From: Aphanomyces cochlioides
Lineage: Eukaryota > Oomycota > Saprolegniomycetes > Saprolegniales > Verrucalvaceae
Length of the DNA stretch: 64,000 nucleotides
Direction: 5' to 3'
NCBI GenBank assembly: GCA_019828595.1
Contig: JAHQRK010000011.1
Location: 682,001-746,000, forward strand
Positions 1 through 8,626 of this stretch are shown piece by piece. The notes under the pieces are model-generated. The model was not told where the DNA came from, made no database searches, and saw nothing but the letters and a program-made list of their open reading frames with translations. Made by a program: the position numbers and the translations under genes. How positions within the stretch are numbered: the stretch's first letter is position 1; the number at the start of each line of letters is the position of its first letter.

Positions 1-118
1 CGGACGCTTTATGGAGCCATGATAGTGCGTCTATAACGACGCTCTGGCCTTTGAATTCACTCACGTGGGCATCTTTGTACGCTTCCTTGAGCTGTGTCGG
101 CAGACCTTCGATGCCCAT
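1..118 (-). CDS. EXO1: Exonuclease 1 (XPG/Rad2 family), 5' end only
   Basis: The minus strand from the ATG at 116-118 reads MGIEGLPTQLKEAYKDAH, followed by VSEFKGQSVVIDALSWLHKAS, and runs off the left edge of the window. This is the N-terminal XPG domain as in EXO1: the invariant MGIxGL start, and the VxVDAxxWLHK segment with the first metal-binding Asp. EXO1 is a 5'-3' exonuclease and flap nuclease in mismatch repair and recombination. Only 39 codons are visible, so full length and introns are unknown. FEN1 starts MGIxGL too, but the SWLHK wording fits EXO1 better. The gene is divergent from the gene at 277, and the 158-bp spacer is full of TATCCGG motifs. Confidence 0.8.
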   Translation of the reverse strand, partial: MGIEGLPTQLKEAYKDAHVSEFKGQSVVIDALSWLHKAS

Positions 119-276
119 GTCTTTGGCGGTTTTTTTAGACTCCCGGATATTTACCGGATGATTCTGATTGATTCCCGGATAATATGACAACTTTATCCGG
201 AAATGTATGTTATGCGGATGAAATGCTCATTATCCGTATGCTAGCAGGCGGGAAAAATCCAAAGTGACATCGGAGC
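119..276. promoter_or_regulatory. Divergent promoter with clustered TATCCGG-type motifs
   Basis: The 158 bp between the EXO1 start and the gene at 277 contains about six copies of a CCGGATA / TTATCC(G)GA-like element, in both orientations, between about 147 and 240 (for example CCCGGATA, ACCGGATGA, TTATCCGGA, TTATCCGTAT). Very similar clusters occur at 11795-11880 and 52848-52915, each next to gene starts. The GGATA/TATCC core resembles the site known for SHAQKYF-type single-repeat MYB proteins; that link is inference. Confidence 0.5.
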
Positions 277-1136
277 ATGAGCAACCTGTGGAAGTCTGAA
301 AGTGCCGATGACTGGAAAAGAGTCTTTGCGAAGTACGACGAGGTTTGTGCCTCGTTGGAGGTATATATTGTCCAAGAAGCAGATGTCTTAAAGTTCTGTC
401 CAGGGAAACCTCCAAGAGCTCGAGAAATGGTACCAGAATGAATTGCCCGCTTTGGTTCAACAGCAAGGACATATCACGCAACCTCAGCTTTCGAAATTGA
501 TGCAGTGGAAACTGTCTAAAGGCAAATGGTATAGCCGTATTACTAGCCAGCTTGTATGTAATGAACTCCGTGCAGGCGCCCTCGGCTTCAAAGTTTTGTC
601 GACGGGCTACCGAAGAAAGATGTTGAGGATCTTTCCCGCAAGGCATTCGCAGCGTGCAAGAAGAAGGCATACAAAGAAGCCATTACCGAGATCTCAAGTC
701 TCAAAGGTGTATGTGTCTACCCATGTCAACCATGGAATATCTCAATACAATATAGGTCGGTCCAGCAACAGCATCTGCTGTAATTGCTGCTTTCGACCCT
801 GCAGTTCCATTTATGGGAGACGAAGCTCTCAATGCCTTGTCTGGTACTGATTGCACTTTCTACGTTACACCTAACGTTTGACTCCTAGGTGAGATTGGCG
901 CAAGACAATACACTTTACCTCACTTTATGCGATTTCTCGATGCCCTGCAAGCTAAAGCAAAGGTCTTGTCCTCATCGAATGAGGCTTGGACCGCTCAGCG
1001 AGTCCAACTCTGTCTCTGGCTTGAGGTTGCTCTTAGCAGCCCCTCTCCTGCTTCCAAGAAGAAAAGACCTGCCAGCAAATCTGCATCAACGGCCACAGCG
1101 ACATCCACAAAGAGAACCCGGAAATCCAATGTCTAA
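277..1136 (+). CDS. Conserved hypothetical protein with GPATAS motif (5 exons)
   Basis: Hand-splicing gives about 225 aa in five exons, starting MSNLWKSESADDW at 277. The introns are about 43, 47, 47 and 45 nt, each GT-AG; the first runs GTATATATTG...CTGTCCAG. The middle carries SLKVGPATASAVIAAFDPAVPFMGDEAL, here split as SLK / VGPATASAVIAAF / DPAVPFMGDEAL. That resembles an uncharacterised family common in fungi in which a GxGPATAS helix-hairpin-helix-like motif precedes DPxxxPFxxDE. The C-terminus is Ser/Thr/Lys-rich (KKKRPASKSASTATAT) and may be disordered or nuclear-directing. Helix-hairpin-helix motifs usually contact DNA, so a DNA-related role is possible but unproven. The stop lies 5 nt from the stop of the convergent kinase gene. 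Confidence 0.65.
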
Positions 1137-1141
1137 ATATA

Positions 1142-4100
1142 TTAAAAGCCAGCTTCATTGAAGGATTGCGGCGCGACAAATGAAAAGCCCGAGAAGCGGT
1201 ACTGACTGTCTGTACTTGCTTGGCTCAAAGATGCATTGGAGTTTTGATGATGTTCATGGCCACTTGATGAGCCATCCGTCGTGGAGCAGTCGCTCGAATT
1301 GGCACCGGAAAACTTTTCGCTCGTGAACTGAATGCCGAAGTTGCTCACGTCGTAGTCGTTGGCAATGTGTGGAATAAACTCCATGGGGTAGCCCTTGGCC
1401 GCCACCTATCGCCAGTGGATTCAGCTGCAGGTGCAAGAGAGGAGCTTACTTTATCCCAGTCCAAGCCTGCAAAGAAGGGATGCGCTTTAATGTCTTCAAA
1501 TTTGCGGCCCACTGAGCCCAGACGGAGTTTGGGCTGCTTGCACAAAAATCCTTGAATGAGCGACGCCGCTTCCGGTGACAGCGACGGCGGGAGAAACGGA
1601 TCGCTGTTGACGACATTTGACAGCAGTCGCATTTGCGATTCGCCGCGGAATGGATGCACTCCAGTGAGAATTTCACAAGCCACTATGCCAAGGCACCACC
1701 AGTCAATTGGCTTACCATGGCCAACATGGAGCAGCATCTCGGGCTTCACATGCATCTCGTGAGTACTAATTACCACGGGGTCGACATACCGCCATGTAAG
1801 CTTCCGTGCCACAGAACGAATGCGTGACTTGACAGAGCGAATTAGCCCTCGAGCCGCTGCCAGAGCAAGTCGACGCCCGCTGGACATCAGAATCTTCATC
1901 GTACTCTGGTGGATCAAAGAAATGCGACAGACCAAAGTCTGTGATTTTGATGTGTCCATCAGCATCAATGAGGATCTAAAACCAACTTCAGAACGAAGAG
2001 TCGGGAATGGCCTTACATTTTCAGGCTTCAAATCGCGGTAGACAATATCTAAAGCATGGAGATGGCTCACTGCTAACGCGATCTCGGCAATGTAAAGCCG
2101 TGCACGGGACGGCGAGATGGCGCCATATTTGCGCAAATGGGCATACATGTCACCGCCTTGGACAAAGTCCATGACCATGAAGAGGCGCTTCGTGTCCTAC
2201 AATTCAGAGAACTCGTCACGACCAAGGTATTGACACCAAAGATGGACCTGGAAGGCATACGAGAGACTGACAATGAACGGATGCTCGACGGCGGCTAGAA
2301 TACTTCGCTCGGTCTGCGTTCGTTCAATCTAATCAAGCCACCAGATCAGTGCCATCACATGCAGAGGAGTTTACTTGGATGTCATGCACCAATTCCTCTT
2401 TCTTGAGGATTTTCATCGCATGAACTTTTTGGGTCTGGCGATGGCGGACTTGCATGACCTTGGCAAAACCACTACAATCATTAATCAATTCTCTATCTCG
2501 ACATATGCCCATCGACGTACCCTCTGCCCAAGACAGCGAGCAATTCAAAGTCACCCAAGCCAACCTTGTCATCGTTTTGTTCGTCTTCGGTAATACTTCG
2601 ATCGTATGGCACATCTTTGAGCTTCTTTTCCATCACATTTGACGTGTCTTCTGTTGGCAGGCACGTCTACAAGCCACATGACGATAAGGTGGGCATAGAG
2701 ATTAGTACATGTGAATCAAAGCTGCGCGCAATGAGTTGATCAAAGATGAGCTGGGCGACAAATTTCGGCATGTGGCCTTTGAATCCAACTTGCGTCACGA
2801 CTGTGAGCATACTCGCGTTAGGATTGCCAGGAATGGGTTCTGCAATATGCGCCAAGCAAAGGACTTCACCACGGGTGTAGTTCTATACCATCGTCATTCG
2901 ACTGCTCCGCTAGAGAGAGTCGTTGCCTACCTTCATCTTTGCTGGAATGTCCTTGTGCTCGACGGATATCTCATAGACGCAATGCGCTCCATTGTTCATA
3001 GTGAAGCAATCTTGGAACGTGACAAAGTCCCGCGCCGACAGGACGGACGTTGGTGACGCCATCGTTCGATATAAAATGCGCTGAACACCGCCATTAACAT
3101 GGTCTGTGTGAGTCTGTGCATGATGCGCTGCTTCTTCTTCAGGGTACATATCTGCGATGCCTTCAGAAGGTTTTACAGCCCAGTTGAGATCGGCGGGCAT
3201 TTCTTGAGTCGACCCGACCCACGGCGTGTGTGCCTTTGAGAAATGAGCGTGAATATTGGACTTCACATGCATCTCCCGGTTGTGCGCCATGAGCAAGTCT
3301 TCCACAGTTTGGCCGGTTTCGTACAGATGGTCCATCTTCTTGCGCTCGTTATTGTCGAGGAAATGCGAAACAAACGTCGCGGGGGCCACATGCACGGGAC
3401 CGACGGTCAACACGGTGTGGAAACCACCCGCAGCGTTGCGATAAAACACTCGTACGTCGTTGCCATGATGTCCTTGGATATTCTTGAGGTACATCCAATT
3501 TTTATCGTCGGAATCGGCAGCCTTGAGCACTTGCTTGCGTAGTCCGTGTATTGCGGCTTCACGAGCGTGCATGTTGTGCGACGAAAACGCTTTCTTCATC
3601 GCATTCACAATGGGTACAGTTAAGGCAATCGAGTTGTGACACGTATGCGGGGCAAAGTAAAACGAGCATGTGTCTGAAAACTCGAACGCTGACGTCGGCC
3701 CAGTGGTGAGAAGTGACTCGATGGGGCAAAATCCCTTCTTGCGTAATCGTGCGGCTCGCTGTCGTTCGACCAGAGATCGCGTGCGACCTGATGGAGGTGA
3801 ACAGCCACTGTCGTTTCGACTGAGGTAGCGATTCAAGCTACCTTTAGCTCGGTCTTCACTTACAGCTCGCCCATCAGCTCCAAGTGGTGCTGGAGGGGGA
3901 CGGCTTGAACCTACAGTCGGACCTGAGAGTGCTCGGAGTTGTTGTTTGCGCTTCGTAGCGACTTCGTCTTCGAGGAAGCGGTAAAAGTTGCCACTGTCTT
4001 GAAACGACGAGTCTGGATTCGACACGTCATGGAAGAACCGATGGCGGAGCAAACGTTGTCCGAGTGCGACAGCTTCTGGACGCGTTGATGCGTACGAAGC

Positions 4101-4268
4101 TTCGACTAAGTAATCCACCGCTTCCGAGCCGACAAAGCAGTGGACGTGGGTCTTGAGAAATCCTCCCTTTCGATCTTTAATGTCCACGTGGCTTCGCAAA
4201 GCCTCTGCGATTGCAGCAAGCTCAGTCGTCGCATCGACCGTGACGGCGCTGCTTTCGGCGGAACTCAT
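1142..4268 (-). CDS. DEP-START-AGC protein kinase, multi-domain
   Basis: Reading from the ATG at 4268: a DEP domain (GGFLKTHVHCFVGSEAVDYL, about residues 20-105), a Ser/Arg-rich linker, a START-type lipid-binding domain, then an AGC kinase. Kinase landmarks are the glycine loop GRGGFAKV, the lysine in VHAMKILKKEE, YRDLKPEN, DFG in ITDFGLS, the T-loop HSFCGTEAYMAPE, and a C-terminal hydrophobic motif FSGFSF like S6K/RSK. Eight short introns are needed, for about 916 aa. The START part appears to stop at 2667-2669, but that TAG is the acceptor of a clean 42-nt intron (2667-2708, GTACTA...TTGTAG) that joins it in frame to the kinase. The alternative is two tandem genes only about 35 nt apart, the kinase starting at the ATG at 2633. 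The domains suggest membrane- or lipid-directed signalling; the substrate is unknown. Confidence 0.75.
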
Positions 4269-4968
4269 TTTTTATAATTTCAACCTCACCAATTTTCGTA
4301 CGAGACGTTTTCTAAACAGTCTGAACCCTCCACAAACTGTCTGATGTCTACCCATTTAGAAAACCCAAACAATGACATACATTCTAATATCCAACAGAAG
4401 TCCAGGCTATTTCAATCTCCATAGGCAATTCTTCACCAAGTTTATCGTCCCCACGAATACCCGCAAAGCTCTTTGGTTGCGCTCAAGGTCCTGGAATGTG
4501 CCGCTAGCTTCTTTGACGACGAAGACAAGTTGTCCATTCCAGCTACAATGACCAACATTCTTCATTTCAGAGCACATAGGAAATCTCCCGTGAACCACGG
4601 AGAACTACCGTATTAGCGACATCTAGAAAGCATTATCTGCATGTAATAGATCACATGCAAGGCCTAGTATGCTTGGGAGCGCAAGTAATTGGCGTCAATG
4701 ATGGATGGCTGTTGACTTGGGTTTGAATGTATCAAGTGTATTTTATTCGTTTGAAACACACGTGAGGTTTTGTTTACTTGAGGCGCGGACCTTCTCAGGA
4801 AAAAAAGTTTGAAGGGAGAGGGGGGGGGTCATGCGCAAGAATACAAAAAGCAAGTATAATTATTCTCTCCCGTGAGATATTTCTGTTTTTCTTGACTTGG
4901 AGATTTATATGGAATAAAGTATACTCAACTGATACGTGGGGTAATTTCCTTTGTGATTTGCTGTCATC
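4269..4968. other. Divergent intergenic region with a possible gene relic
   Basis: About 700 bp separate two divergent genes. On the minus strand near 4395-4560 there are protein-like stretches in two frames (NVGHCSWNGQLVFVVKEASG, then SFAGIRGDDKLGEELPMEIE ending at a stop near 4395). They join only if a frameshift is assumed, so this may be a decayed gene of unknown identity. There is a G9-10 run near 4820. I see no recognisable promoter motif. Confidence 0.3.
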
Positions 4969-5982
4969 ATGACCAAGGAAGGCGGAACTTCATCGACGAC
5001 GGCCAGCAGCGGCATGTCGACTTTCCGCGTGTTTCAAATCACAATGGCACTTCTACTCTTCAGCACTGTTGCCTATATTGCCAAGTTTACAACGGTGTGG
5101 ACTTCTCCCGTCTTCAGACCCACCGCGGACGATGTGCAGTTCGAGCACATGGTCCATTTACAAGAAGTGCTCGAAACGCGAGGAAAGAATCGCTTCTTCG
5201 TGCCAGATTTTGAAGCTGCCGAAGCGTTCCTGCGCCAAGTTGACTTGAAAGAAGGTCCGATGTTTGTCCTCCTCATGAGCAGTGAAGTCAATGGCTCGTA
5301 TTGGTGCAACGACTGTGCTCGCGCCAAGCAACCATTTGAAGATGCATTGGCCCGTGCTCCACCGAACACCCGTGTGCTTGAAGTTAGCGTTGGCGCCCCG
5401 CGTGATTGGAATGACGATTACAACCCTTTCCGTACGAAATCGACGTTCCACATTCGGAAAATCCCAGCGTTGCTAAAGTACGAAGGCAACCTCAAGACAT
5501 CGCATCTCGTTTCGGAGCAATTCGTGACCAAACCTGAGTTGCTCAACTTTGTCTTTGGCACAAAAATCCCCATGCCTCGCCCTCCCAAGATTATTCGTTC
5601 GGCGGACGAGATGCTAGCATTTGTCAAGGCGTACAAAGGCGATTACCCGCTTTTCCTGTCGTTCACATCGGGAACGAATCCTCATACTGGTCGACTGTGG
5701 TGTCCATTTTGCGATATTGCTGACTTGCCGATCCAACACTACTTCGAGACGGCGGCACCAGAAAACGCTCAGTTGGTGCGTGTAGTCGTCGCTGATTCGT
5801 ATGGCGCGTGGAAAGAAAACAGCAATCCATTCCGCAAGCAGTTTGTTGTGCGTGTCTCTGCGATCCCAACTCTTGTCCGTGTGTCCAAGGCTCAACCAAC
5901 CGACGAACCATTTGTGCGTGAGTACTTGCCGCTCTTTGAGGACACGAAGGAGCTTCAAAAGTTTTTCCAAGCCAAGTCTTGA
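4969..5982 (+). CDS. Membrane-anchored protein with two TXNDC17-like thioredoxin domains
   Basis: Single exon, 337 aa. Residues about 19-45 form a hydrophobic signal anchor (VFQITMALLLFSTVAYIAKF). Two tandem thioredoxin-fold domains of the DUF953/TXNDC17 (TRP14) type follow: domain 1 with SYWCNDCARAK (C-x-x-C) near residue 108, domain 2 with LWCPFCDIAD near residue 246. Each is followed by the conserved NPFR and a cis-proline segment (KIPALLKY; AIPTLVRV). The family reduces disulfides using the WCxxC pair. An uncleaved N-terminal anchor with the redox domains in the lumen or outside is inferred. A paralogue with the same layout is at 54619-55641. Two full domains in one chain is unusual for TXNDC17, which is normally a single-domain cytosolic protein. 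Confidence 0.8.
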   Translation: MTKEGGTSSTTASSGMSTFRVFQITMALLLFSTVAYIAKFTTVWTSPVFRPTADDVQFEHMVHLQEVLETRGKNRFFVPDFEAAEAFLRQVDLKEGPMFVLLMSSEVNGSYWCNDCARAKQPFEDALARAPPNTRVLEVSVGAPRDWNDDYNPFRTKSTFHIRKIPALLKYEGNLKTSHLVSEQFVTKPELLNFVFGTKIPMPRPPKIIRSADEMLAFVKAYKGDYPLFLSFTSGTNPHTGRLWCPFCDIADLPIQHYFETAAPENAQLVRVVVADSYGAWKENSNPFRKQFVVRVSAIPTLVRVSKAQPTDEPFVREYLPLFEDTKELQKFFQAKS

Positions 5983-6119
5983 TCTGTGTAGGTGTTGTTT
6001 GGACGGCTAAAACGATAGACTCTTCCATGTCATACCCCTGGCTTCCCTCTTGCCGCCTCCGCCACCTCCAATTGAATGGGGATAGTCTGTATTTCACACA
6101 ATTCAAATGTCATGACAAC

Positions 6120-7133
6120 CTAATCGATGGATTCGAGGAACTGGACGAGATGCGTGTAGCCGCCAATGTACTCCCCCCGAAGAAAGATCTGCGGTACAGT
6201 TTCGACCTTGGTGCCAACGAGGCGACACAGCGTTGGGTAGTCGACTTGGTCGCCAACGAGGATCTCCTTGAAGCTCCACTTGCGCCGTTCGAGCACTTGC
6301 TTGGCCATGACGCAATACTTGCAAGTTGGAATCGAGTAGATCACAACGTCGACGTCTCCACGCTCATGCATGGCTTCTGCTTCCTGGTTGTCTTCTATCG
6401 ATGATGCAGTGGTGCTCCAGTCCATGTGGAGACCACACTCCTTTGCTTTTCCGTGAAAACGCGTCGCACGGATATCTGTGTCGTCATCAGCAACGGGACG
6501 ACTGGAGTGAGCATCTCCAACCGTCGCGTAGCCGAGTTGTTTGAGAGGATGGTACGGAAGTCCATGGAGACGCATGTACTCGTCAACGTCTGCTTGGCTC
6601 CAGTGGAGAATCGGGCAGATCTTGAGTCGACCCTTGTGCATGTGAACCATGTCGAGGCTTTGTCGATGCGCTGTTTGTTCAGCTCGCAAGCCAACGAGGA
6701 GGGCGGTCGTCTTGAGCTCACTGAGTGTCCTCTCCATGGGTTCAACCTTTCGTAGTTGACCGTAGAGTCGATGGGCGTCAGGGGCTGGCTGCTCCCACAG
6801 TTTGCCGTGGATTGCTTCCATGTGGGCGGGGGACATTTTTGACTGCGCAATGTGTAGATTGAGCCCAAACTTCTTTGTCAAGTCAGCGGCAAATGTATAA
6901 GTTTCAGGCGGGAGGTAGCCTGTATCAACCCAGACAACTGGAACTTTCGGATCGACTTGCGTGACAAGGTGAAGCATGACGGCGGATTGAATCCCAAAGC
7001 TCGAGCTCAGGGCGAGGCCATCCCCAAACGTTTTGACCGCCCATGCGACGACATCCGAGGCCGACATGGCGCGTAGCTGGGCATTGAGACATGCGAGGTC
7101 GTCCGGCGAAACAGTGTTCATTGATTCTCGCAT
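6120..7133 (-). CDS. Phosphoadenylyl-sulfate (PAPS) reductase fused to glutaredoxin
   Basis: Single exon, 337 aa. Residues about 20-235 are a PAPS-reductase domain: a PP-loop-like SSSFGIQSAVML, VVWVDTGYLPPETY, and the catalytic KECGLH motif near its end. The paired cysteines (CC...CxxC) that bind the Fe-S cluster of APS reductases are absent, so PAPS is the more likely substrate. Residues about 250-335 are a glutaredoxin with CKYC, TVPQIF and the GGYTHL glutathione-binding motif. The fused glutaredoxin probably supplies reductant for converting PAPS to sulfite in sulfate assimilation. The start is at 7133; the inner ATG at 7121 is an alternative. Plant APS reductase has a comparable C-terminal redox domain but a different metal-dependent core. 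Confidence 0.85.
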   Translation of the reverse strand: MRESMNTVSPDDLACLNAQLRAMSASDVVAWAVKTFGDGLALSSSFGIQSAVMLHLVTQVDPKVPVVWVDTGYLPPETYTFAADLTKKFGLNLHIAQSKMSPAHMEAIHGKLWEQPAPDAHRLYGQLRKVEPMERTLSELKTTALLVGLRAEQTAHRQSLDMVHMHKGRLKICPILHWSQADVDEYMRLHGLPYHPLKQLGYATVGDAHSSRPVADDDTDIRATRFHGKAKECGLHMDWSTTASSIEDNQEAEAMHERGDVDVVIYSIPTCKYCVMAKQVLERRKWSFKEILVGDQVDYPTLCRLVGTKVETVPQIFLRGEYIGGYTHLVQFLESID

Positions 7134-8626
7134 TCAAAGATGTCGACAAAGCCACGAGAGCGAGACGCTTTGTTGTTCGAAACGATGGATCTTGAAGGGT
7201 CACGACCTCTCACAACACATTTTTTTGCCAAAATTATTGAAAGGCCCTGTCGCAGGCGAATAGTGTGAGCAACAGGCGACGGCATTCCCGCGATTCAAAA
7301 GATGCGTCGAGAGCAGCACATAGATCAAGAGAGGAGTCACGACGCTGTCTAGCGCGGCGAACTTTGGAGTGAGATCATGCTACGGTCCAGTCAGAGACGT
7401 CTTCTGGCCTCATGATACAATCGAGCTCGGTCGGTACATATGGGTGCAACAAAAGCGTGACACGAAAATATTATCCAATCAAATTGCAGCATTTCGTATG
7501 TATACTTTAATCAAGTTTAAACTTCACGGCAGGTTTGAACTATGTTGAATTTCAGCCAATCAAAGATGAGGAAAGGATGTGTTGCCATATCTCACTTGTC
7601 TCGTCTCGTTCGGTCACGCGTGTTCGAACACGGTCGTCGGTGGGCTGACAATGCATTGCACGAGCGACGACTATGTTGTTGTAACAACTTCAGAATACAT
7701 TGGAGAATTAGGACAAAGACTTCCGCGCATTCGATTCAGGGATATGCACTGGACAGGCGCTAGTTGAGACACGTTATACCTGCATCGGTTGTAAGTCCAT
7801 TTGGCCATGTGATAATCAGTGTTCGACGAGACGACAACATGCATCATATCCTACAATCCTTCGTCGTCTTCGTCAGCGCAACAAACGACTGACGCAATGT
7901 ATTGTCCCACGACGCCACCCTCGATCATGCTATAGTGAACGATGTGGACAATTCCACTCGCGAGACGCAAATCATAGAACCAGCCCGTTTCGTCGGCGAG
8001 CAATTGAGCGCATGTGCTCTCTCCCATGTGGTTCCAAGTTCCTTGGCAATGTTTCCAAGCCGACGGAAATTTTGGCGCACGCATACTATGTAGGATCAAA
8101 TCGGCTGTCTACCGCGTTCTTAAAACGAGGTAATTATACTGGCAATGTATGTGGCAAGACTTTACAAATGTCATTAAAAAGAGGTAAAACTTAATCTTCA
8201 CTAGCAGACGTTGAGAAATCTGTCTATCCCACAGTCCGGTTCAACAAATCCATCTCAATCCTGCTGAACCTTATATTTTCATCTTTCCCGATCATCACGA
8301 CAGTACGGCGTAAATCTGCCGCGCTGTCTTGCGCTTTCCTCTTTGTGCATATTGAACTAATAGGAGGATTGACGCAGACTGGAGGATTTTATTACTGCAC
8401 GGACGCAATCTCGCAAGTTGTCACGTTCGTGTAGAGACTGGGGGGCGATATATATAAAATATGAGAGGTTTTCTGTGTATTTTTATTAGCAAGCCAGACC
8501 ATGCAATTTAAATATTTTTTGGCGCACACCGATAGGTAATGCATGCATTAAAATAAATATTTTAAAGAAATTCAGGCGCGATTTTGATTGTAGACCGTTC
8601 AGTTCTCGAGTTGCGCGGCTTTGACC
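7134..8626. other. Intergenic region, about 1.5 kb
   Basis: Apart from the possible small gene at about 7690-8084, I see nothing coding. 8440-8600 is AT-rich (TATATATAAAATA and TTTAAATATTTTTT runs) and is the probable promoter of the PDZ-PH gene at 8627. Confidence 0.4.
7690..8084 (-). CDS. Hypothetical small protein, uncertain
   Basis: From an ATG at 8084 the minus strand reads MRAPKFPSAWKHCQGTWNHM and continues GESTCAQLLADETGWFYDL to ASVVCCADEDDEGL and a stop at 7851. A possible 38-nt intron (GTCGTTTGTT...GATTGTAG) would instead join IAS to DMMHVVVSSNTDYHMAKW, extending to about 7690. The amino-acid make-up looks protein-like but I recognise no family. There is no supporting motif, so this may be a relic or chance. 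Confidence 0.3.

Noticed and set aside
443..850. 135-codon plus-strand frame (MPALVQQQGHIT...)
   Set aside because: Reads through introns of the gene at 277; only its first part is a true exon.
4813..4830. G-run as a possible G-quadruplex or assembly gap
   Set aside because: A single homopolymer run without spaced G-tracts; no support for structure.
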